A DNA stretch of 9,948 bases from UBA2253 sp964646985 (GTDB lineage Bacteria; Bacillota_I; Bacilli_A; ML615J-28; CAG-698), in contig CAZYFI010000049.1 of assembly GCA_964646985.1 (NCBI GenBank), positions 1 to 9,948 on the forward strand, read 5' to 3'. The translations under genes and the position numbers were made by a program. Below, in pieces: positions 6,570 to 9,948 of the stretch (positions within the stretch are counted from its first letter, which is position 1; every line of letters starts with the position of its first letter). The notes beneath the pieces were generated by a model, which saw only the letters and a program-made list of their open reading frames with translations, was not told the DNA's origin and did not search any database.

Positions 6570-6591
6570 ATGAAAAAGGCATGAAAAAGGC
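6570..6591 (+). repeat. Perfect tandem duplication of an 11-mer
   Basis: ATGAAAAAGGC occurs twice back to back (6570-6580, 6581-6591) directly after the terminator. It is probably a small slippage duplication; no function is evident. Confidence 0.8.
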
Positions 6592-6717
6592 GTTTTAGGG
6601 AAGATGAATGGTAAAATGATGCACATTTATTCGTTTGGCGTTTCTAAGATGCTAAGCAAAAATATAATGAAATATTATTAAATACAAAATAATTTTATTC
6701 TTTTTATCCTTGTTTTC

Positions 6718-6764
6718 ATTGATTGACTTTTTGAAGTATTCGTGTTACAATCAATTATCAATCA
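6718..6764 (+). promoter_or_regulatory. TetR gene promoter with possible autoregulatory operator
   Basis: TTGACT (6723-6728) and TACAAT (6746-6751) are 17 bases apart with a TG just before the -10 (6743-6744). ATTGATTG (6718-6725), overlapping the -35, is the exact inverse complement of CAATCAAT (6748-6755), overlapping the -10, and a further ATCAATCA follows at 6757-6764. The promoter is seen clearly. A role of the repeats as binding site for the encoded TetR protein is inferred from the usual autoregulation of this family. Confidence 0.65.
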
Positions 6765-6788
6765 GTAATAACTAGTAAGGAGGTAAAA

Positions 6789-7388
6789 ATGCCAACTAAA
6801 ACATTTTTAAGCTTGCCGAAAGAAAAACGCATTCGAATTTTAAAAGCTGCAAAAAAAGAATTTTCGCGTGTGCCATTAGAACGTTCTATCATTGCTAACA
6901 TTGTGAAAGATGCGGATATTCCCCGTGGTAGTTTTTATCAATATTTTGAAAATGTTGAAGATTTGTTTATTTATTTGCTTCATTATATGTATGGAATTGA
7001 TAAACGCAAGTTTGCTCACTATTTAGAGCAAACTGACAATGATGTTTATGAAGCTTTAAAAATTAAATTTTCCCATACCATTGATAAATTAACGATTGCT
7101 GAAAATCGTCAATTTCGTTTAAATGTGATGACAACAGTATTTAATGAAAACTCGCTATATGACTCGTTGATTCCTCAAATCGTGGAACCAGATGTTGATA
7201 TTGATCAAACTTATTTTCCTGTTGATGTTCAGAAATCACAACATTTTCCAAAATTGCTCAATATTTTAAAAATGATCGGTAGGAATTGTTTAGAAATTTT
7301 CTTAACCAAACGTGCTGATAAAGAATCAATTAAGCATGACTATAACAATTATATCGATTTTGTGAAAATCGGATTCAAAAAAAATTAA
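6789..7388 (+). CDS. TetR/AcrR-family transcriptional regulator
   Basis: This is a 199-residue DNA-binding regulator of typical family length. Residues 11-65 form the TetR-type N-terminal domain: helix 1 KRIRILKAAKKEFSR (13-27) and a helix-turn-helix around IIANIVKDADIPRGSFYQYF (34-53), followed by the usual ENVEDLFIYLL. The rest should form the ligand-binding and dimer domain; I cannot assign an inducer. A strong AAGGAGG (6777-6783) lies five bases before the ATG. The promoter has inverted repeats that may be its operator. No terminator separates it from the cobalamin riboswitch 12 bases downstream, so its transcript may run into the ECF leader. Whether it controls the ECF genes, itself only, or a distant target cannot be read from the sequence. 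Confidence 0.9.
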   Translation: MPTKTFLSLPKEKRIRILKAAKKEFSRVPLERSIIANIVKDADIPRGSFYQYFENVEDLFIYLLHYMYGIDKRKFAHYLEQTDNDVYEALKIKFSHTIDKLTIAENRQFRLNVMTTVFNENSLYDSLIPQIVEPDVDIDQTYFPVDVQKSQHFPKLLNILKMIGRNCLEIFLTKRADKESIKHDYNNYIDFVKIGFKKN

Positions 7389-7399
7389 TATATAAAATC

Positions 7400-7555
7400 A
7401 TTTATTGGTTGCTTTTATAAGCATTAAAAGGGAATACGGTTTAAGCCGTAACAGCCCCCGCTACTGTAAAGATGAATAAACTTTAAAATGCCACTGGGAA
7501 ACTGGGAAGGTAAAGTTTGTGTTACTCATCTAAGTCAGGAGACCTGCCGATGAAT
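7400..7555 (+). ncRNA. Cobalamin riboswitch aptamer
   Basis: The canonical elements occur in order: GGGAATACGG.. (7430 on), CAGCCCCCGCTACTGT (7452-7467), GCCACTG (7490-7496), GGGAAGG (7504-7510), and the B12-box AGTCAGGAGACCTGCC (7533-7548). P1 can be drawn between ATTTATTGG (7400-7408) and CCGATGAAT (7547-7555) with two G-U pairs. L5 (GGAAACT, 7497-7503) is complementary to AGTTTC at 7597-7602 in the downstream L13 loop, the long-range kiss typical of this class. It should sense adenosyl- or other cobalamins and repress the ECF genes that follow. No clear separate promoter is seen between the TetR stop and P1. Confidence 0.97.
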
Positions 7556-7572
7556 TAAATTAAAACATTTCG

Positions 7573-7614
7573 GTGGGAAATGACGATTAGTAAACCAGTT
7601 TCGTTTTTTGCCAC
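7573..7614 (+). promoter_or_regulatory. Antiterminator of the cobalamin riboswitch, with competing L13 and side hairpins
   Basis: GTGGGAAATGACG (7573-7585) can pair with CGTTTTTTGCCAC (7602-7614) at 11 of 13 positions, including one wobble, burying the left arm of the terminator. Two alternatives compete with it: CATTTC (7566-7571)/GAAATG (7577-7582), and AAAC (7592-7595)/GTTT (7603-7606), whose loop CAGTTTC (7596-7602) is the exact complement of GAAACTG in the L5 region (7498-7504). The second is the likely P13 of the ligand-bound state. Confidence 0.7.
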
Positions 7615-7632
7615 TTCATGTGGCATTTTTTT
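7609..7632 (+). terminator. Intrinsic terminator of the cobalamin riboswitch
   Basis: TGCCAC (7609-7614) pairs with GTGGCA (7620-7625) around TTCAT and is followed by seven T (7626-7632), immediately before the ecfT ribosome binding site. This indicates control by transcription termination. Confidence 0.88.
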
Positions 7633-7634
7633 AT

Positions 7635-7640
7635 GGAGGA
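7635..7640 (+). promoter_or_regulatory. Ribosome binding site fixing the ecfT start at 7645
   Basis: GGAGGA lies four bases (seven if counted from GGA 7635-7637) before ATG 7645. The in-frame ATG at 7618 lies inside the terminator stem and is excluded. Confidence 0.8.
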
Positions 7641-7644
7641 AAGT

Positions 7645-8523
7645 ATGGCTTTTAAAAGACTGCACCCGATTACAACTATCATTTTCTTTTTCAGCATTTT
7701 ATTTTTAACAATGCTCACATCAAACCCTCTTTTATTAGCTATTTCTTTTGTATGTTCTTTTTTTACAAATTTACTCTTTCAAAAGAAAAAGTCTTTTTGG
7801 TTGGGATTTTTCATCTTGCTCTTCATGTTAGCAATCATCACCATTACCAACCCCTTATTTAATCAAAGTGGTGAGACCATTTTATTTTATGTTGGACGTT
7901 TTCCATTTACAAAAGAAAGTTTGTTTAATGGTTTAACGATTGGAATCATGATTGCTGCCATTATATATTGGTTTATGGCCTTTAATGAAATCATGACAAC
8001 TGAAAAAATGTATTATTTATTTGGGAAAACTGCTCCTACAATCACTCTTGTGTTAACGATGGGATTTCGGTTTATTCCCAACATGATTATGCAAGCAAAA
8101 AAAGTTGAAGAAGCACAACTTGGGCTTGGAATTTATATGAAAAGTACTTTTATAACAAAAGTCCGATTTCGATTACGTATGGTTTCTTCCTTAATTACTT
8201 GGTCGCTAGAACATGCAATTGATACGGCTGATGCAATGCAATCACGTGGCTATGGTTTAAAAAACAAAACCAATTTCTCGGTTTTTAAATTTAGGATAGA
8301 TGATTGTATTTATTTGATGCTTATTTTATTATTCTTTTTCTTAATCGCAACGGGTGAATTTTTAAATATCTACTCATTTAAATTCTACCCTAATTTAGGA
8401 GTCATTACTTTTGGAACATATGAAGTGATAGGGTATTTTTCAATCTTGTTCCTTGGTATCATACCATTAATCATTGAAGGAATGGAGGCAATCAAATGGC
8501 GCTACTGGAAATTAAAAATTTAA
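7645..8523 (+). CDS. ecfT: ECF transporter transmembrane component EcfT (CbiQ/YkoC-like)
   Basis: This 292-residue membrane scaffold of an energy-coupling-factor vitamin transporter links the ATPases to an S component. N-terminal helices span about residues 10-70 and another follows near 97-113. The long cytoplasmic helical region carries FRFIPNMIMQAKKVEEAQ (141-158) and the coupling motif AMQSRGYG (197-204), the second Ala/Ser-Arg-Gly motif. The first motif, commonly AQxARG, reads AQLGLG (157-162) and lacks its Arg. Further helices lie near 221-236 and 257-280. Because the cobalamin riboswitch sits directly upstream, the likely cargo is a corrinoid, or a cobalamin-pathway precursor such as cobalt. 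The last 28 bases overlap the ATPase gene, so the two are translationally coupled. Family certain; substrate inferred from the leader. Confidence 0.9.
   Translation: MAFKRLHPITTIIFFFSILFLTMLTSNPLLLAISFVCSFFTNLLFQKKKSFWLGFFILLFMLAIITITNPLFNQSGETILFYVGRFPFTKESLFNGLTIGIMIAAIIYWFMAFNEIMTTEKMYYLFGKTAPTITLVLTMGFRFIPNMIMQAKKVEEAQLGLGIYMKSTFITKVRFRLRMVSSLITWSLEHAIDTADAMQSRGYGLKNKTNFSVFKFRIDDCIYLMLILLFFFLIATGEFLNIYSFKFYPNLGVITFGTYEVIGYFSILFLGIIPLIIEGMEAIKWRYWKLKI
8484..8488 (+). promoter_or_regulatory. Ribosome binding site of the ATPase gene inside ecfT
   Basis: GGAGG lies seven bases before ATG 8496, within the ecfT coding sequence. It supports this start and the 28-base gene overlap. Confidence 0.8.
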
Positions 8524-9948
8524 CATTTACCTATGCAAATTCCCAGTTGCCATCACTCCAAAACATTTCTTTTTCGGTCAATGCTGGTGAATTTGTATTA
8601 TTAGGTGGCTCAACAGGAAGTGGTAAGACTACCTTGTTGAAACTAATCAAAAGTGAGTTGGCTCCGCACGGACAAATAGAAGGTGAAATTTTGTATGAGA
8701 ATTTCGCACTTAATCTTTTAACTAAGAAAAAGCGAATCTCTGACATCGGATATGTGTTTCAAAATGCAGATCGACAAATCGTCTCTGATTATGTTTATCA
8801 AGAACTAGCTTTTGGGTTAGAGAACTTAGGATATGATCCAGAGGTGATTCGATTAAGAATAGGAGAAATGGCAAGTTTCTTCGGAATAACAAATTGGTAT
8901 CGAAAAAAGACGAATGATTTATCAGGTGGACAAAAGCAACTGCTCAATTTAGCTAGTGTAATGGTGATGGAACCTAAAATATTGTTGCTTGATGAACCTA
9001 CGAGTCAACTTGATCCAATTGCGGCTTCTGAGTTTTTACAAACGCTGAAAAAATTAAATGATGAGTTTGGTTTGACCATCATCATTGTGGAACATCATTT
9101 AGAAGAGTTATGGTCTTTGGTTGATCGTGCTATTATTTTAAATGAAGGAAAAATCGTCGCCAATGATCAACCTAAAGAAATGATAAAAAATAATGGTGAA
9201 GTGTCTTTGTTGATTGATTTACCAACTTCAGTCAAAATATATCAAGAATTTGAATTTCGCGATGAATGTCCTTTAACAGTAAAAGAAGGAAAAAGATGGT
9301 TAGAAAAGCACTTTAAAAACGATGTAAAAAGCTTAAATAAGAACCACTCAAATAAAGAAAATAAAGAATTGATGTTTTCTGTGCATGATTTGTGGTTTCG
9401 ATATCAAAAACAAGAGAATGATGTTTTACGTGGGCTCAATTTACATGTTTTTCAAGGTGAGATTTTGTCAGTGGTTGGTGGTAATGGAAGTGGAAAATCA
9501 ACACTTCTTAAATTGATTGCCAATATCTATCGACCAAATTTTGGGAAACTACATTTTGTTCATGACAGAAAATCACTAAATATTGCTTTTTTGCCACAGA
9601 ACCCACAAGATTTATTTTTAGAAGAAACCGTTTTAAAGGAATTAGAAGAAATGAATCAACATTTGCGGCTTTCCCAAGAAGAATGGAAAACAAGAATCAA
9701 TCGAGTCATTGTTGATTTTTCTTTACAAGATTTATTAAACCATCATCCTTATGATTTGAGCGGTGGGGAACAACAAAAAGTGGCACTAAGTAAAATCCTT
9801 TTGATTAATCCCGATATTATATTACTTGATGAGCCTTCTAAAAGTTTAGATGCAACGTTAAAAATGAAATTAAAATCAATTTTACTTTATTTACAGTCAC
9901 TGGGAAAAACGATTATCATCGTCAGTCATGACATTGAATTTGCTGCAC
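8496..9948 (+). CDS. Fused double-domain ECF ATPase (EcfA-EcfA' type, YkoD-like), 3' partial
   Basis: This peripheral membrane ATPase powers the ECF transporter. At least 484 residues are present and the frame is open at the window end. Domain 1 has Walker A GSTGSGKT (38-45), Q-loop Gln 89 in VFQNADRQIV (the ECF-type Q helix), signature LSGGQ (142-146), Walker B ILLLDEP (162-168) and switch His 200 in VEHH. A variable linker covers about 245-290. Domain 2 has Walker A GGNGSGKS (328-335), Q-loop Gln 368 in LPQNPQDLF, signature LSGGE (421-425), Walker B IILLDEP (441-447) and switch His 478. Both sites look catalytically complete. One chain thus replaces separate EcfA1 and EcfA2, as in YkoD-type systems with a dedicated EcfT. 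Few residues should be missing. The S component is expected downstream but is not in view. Confidence 0.93.
   Translation, partial: MALLEIKNLTFTYANSQLPSLQNISFSVNAGEFVLLGGSTGSGKTTLLKLIKSELAPHGQIEGEILYENFALNLLTKKKRISDIGYVFQNADRQIVSDYVYQELAFGLENLGYDPEVIRLRIGEMASFFGITNWYRKKTNDLSGGQKQLLNLASVMVMEPKILLLDEPTSQLDPIAASEFLQTLKKLNDEFGLTIIIVEHHLEELWSLVDRAIILNEGKIVANDQPKEMIKNNGEVSLLIDLPTSVKIYQEFEFRDECPLTVKEGKRWLEKHFKNDVKSLNKNHSNKENKELMFSVHDLWFRYQKQENDVLRGLNLHVFQGEILSVVGGNGSGKSTLLKLIANIYRPNFGKLHFVHDRKSLNIAFLPQNPQDLFLEETVLKELEEMNQHLRLSQEEWKTRINRVIVDFSLQDLLNHHPYDLSGGEQQKVALSKILLINPDIILLDEPSKSLDATLKMKLKSILLYLQSLGKTIIIVSHDIEFAA

Noticed and set aside
6604..6681. A 25-codon small frame (starting MNGKMMHIYS) after the EIIC terminator.
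   Set aside because: Only a weak AGGGA lies close before it, no promoter is apparent, and the peptide is not recognisable. It is compatible with chance in AT-rich spacer.
7355..7371. CGATTTT-GTG-AAAATCG palindrome near the end of the TetR gene.
   Set aside because: It is inside coding sequence and followed by A-runs, not T-runs, so it is not a + strand terminator. It could be an operator, but nothing else supports that.

Overview
The window is AT-rich DNA with strong AAGGAGG-type ribosome binding sites, sigma-A-like promoters with TG-extended -10 boxes, T-tailed intrinsic terminators and two riboswitch classes typical of Bacillota. The gene content (ptb-buk, NCS2 permeases, a PTS EIIC-like protein, an ECF transporter with a fused double ATPase) suggests a low-GC Firmicute, probably Lactobacillales (Enterococcaceae/Carnobacteriaceae-like). 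That placement is inference; nothing here fixes the genus. All genes read on the + strand.

Region 1 (1-1339): the 3' end of phosphate butyryltransferase (ptb) overlaps butyrate kinase (buk). The pair converts an acyl-CoA to an acyl-phosphate and then to a free acid plus ATP. Region 2 (about 1390-4560): a complete guanine-class purine riboswitch (aptamer 1456-1526, terminator 1561-1592) precedes an AzgA/PbuG-type purine permease. A terminator follows, then a second NCS2 permease of the uracil/xanthine branch with no visible promoter of its own, closed by a strong terminator at 4537-4560. Region 3 (4561-6569): a good promoter drives a DUF1624/HGSNAT-like membrane protein broken by two compensating single-base indels. 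Next, with its own promoter, comes an orphan PTS_EIIC_2-type membrane protein, ended by a terminator.

Region 4 (6570-7388): a TetR-family regulator with its own promoter, which carries inverted TTGATTG-type repeats that may be an operator. Region 5 (7400-9948): a full cobalamin riboswitch, with visible L5-L13 kissing complementarity, an antiterminator and a terminator, sits in front of ecfT and an overlapping gene for a fused two-domain ECF ATPase that runs off the window. This is predicted to be the energizing module of a corrinoid uptake system repressed by B12; the substrate-binding S component is not in view and should lie just downstream or elsewhere.

The theme is nutrient salvage (purines, possibly uracil or xanthine, corrinoids), controlled largely by RNA attenuation. 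I recognise families throughout and see no clearly unprecedented system. The points most worth checking are the double-frameshifted membrane gene, the duplicated GTGAATTTA that brackets the purine aptamer, and the layout of the cobalamin-riboswitch ECF operon.
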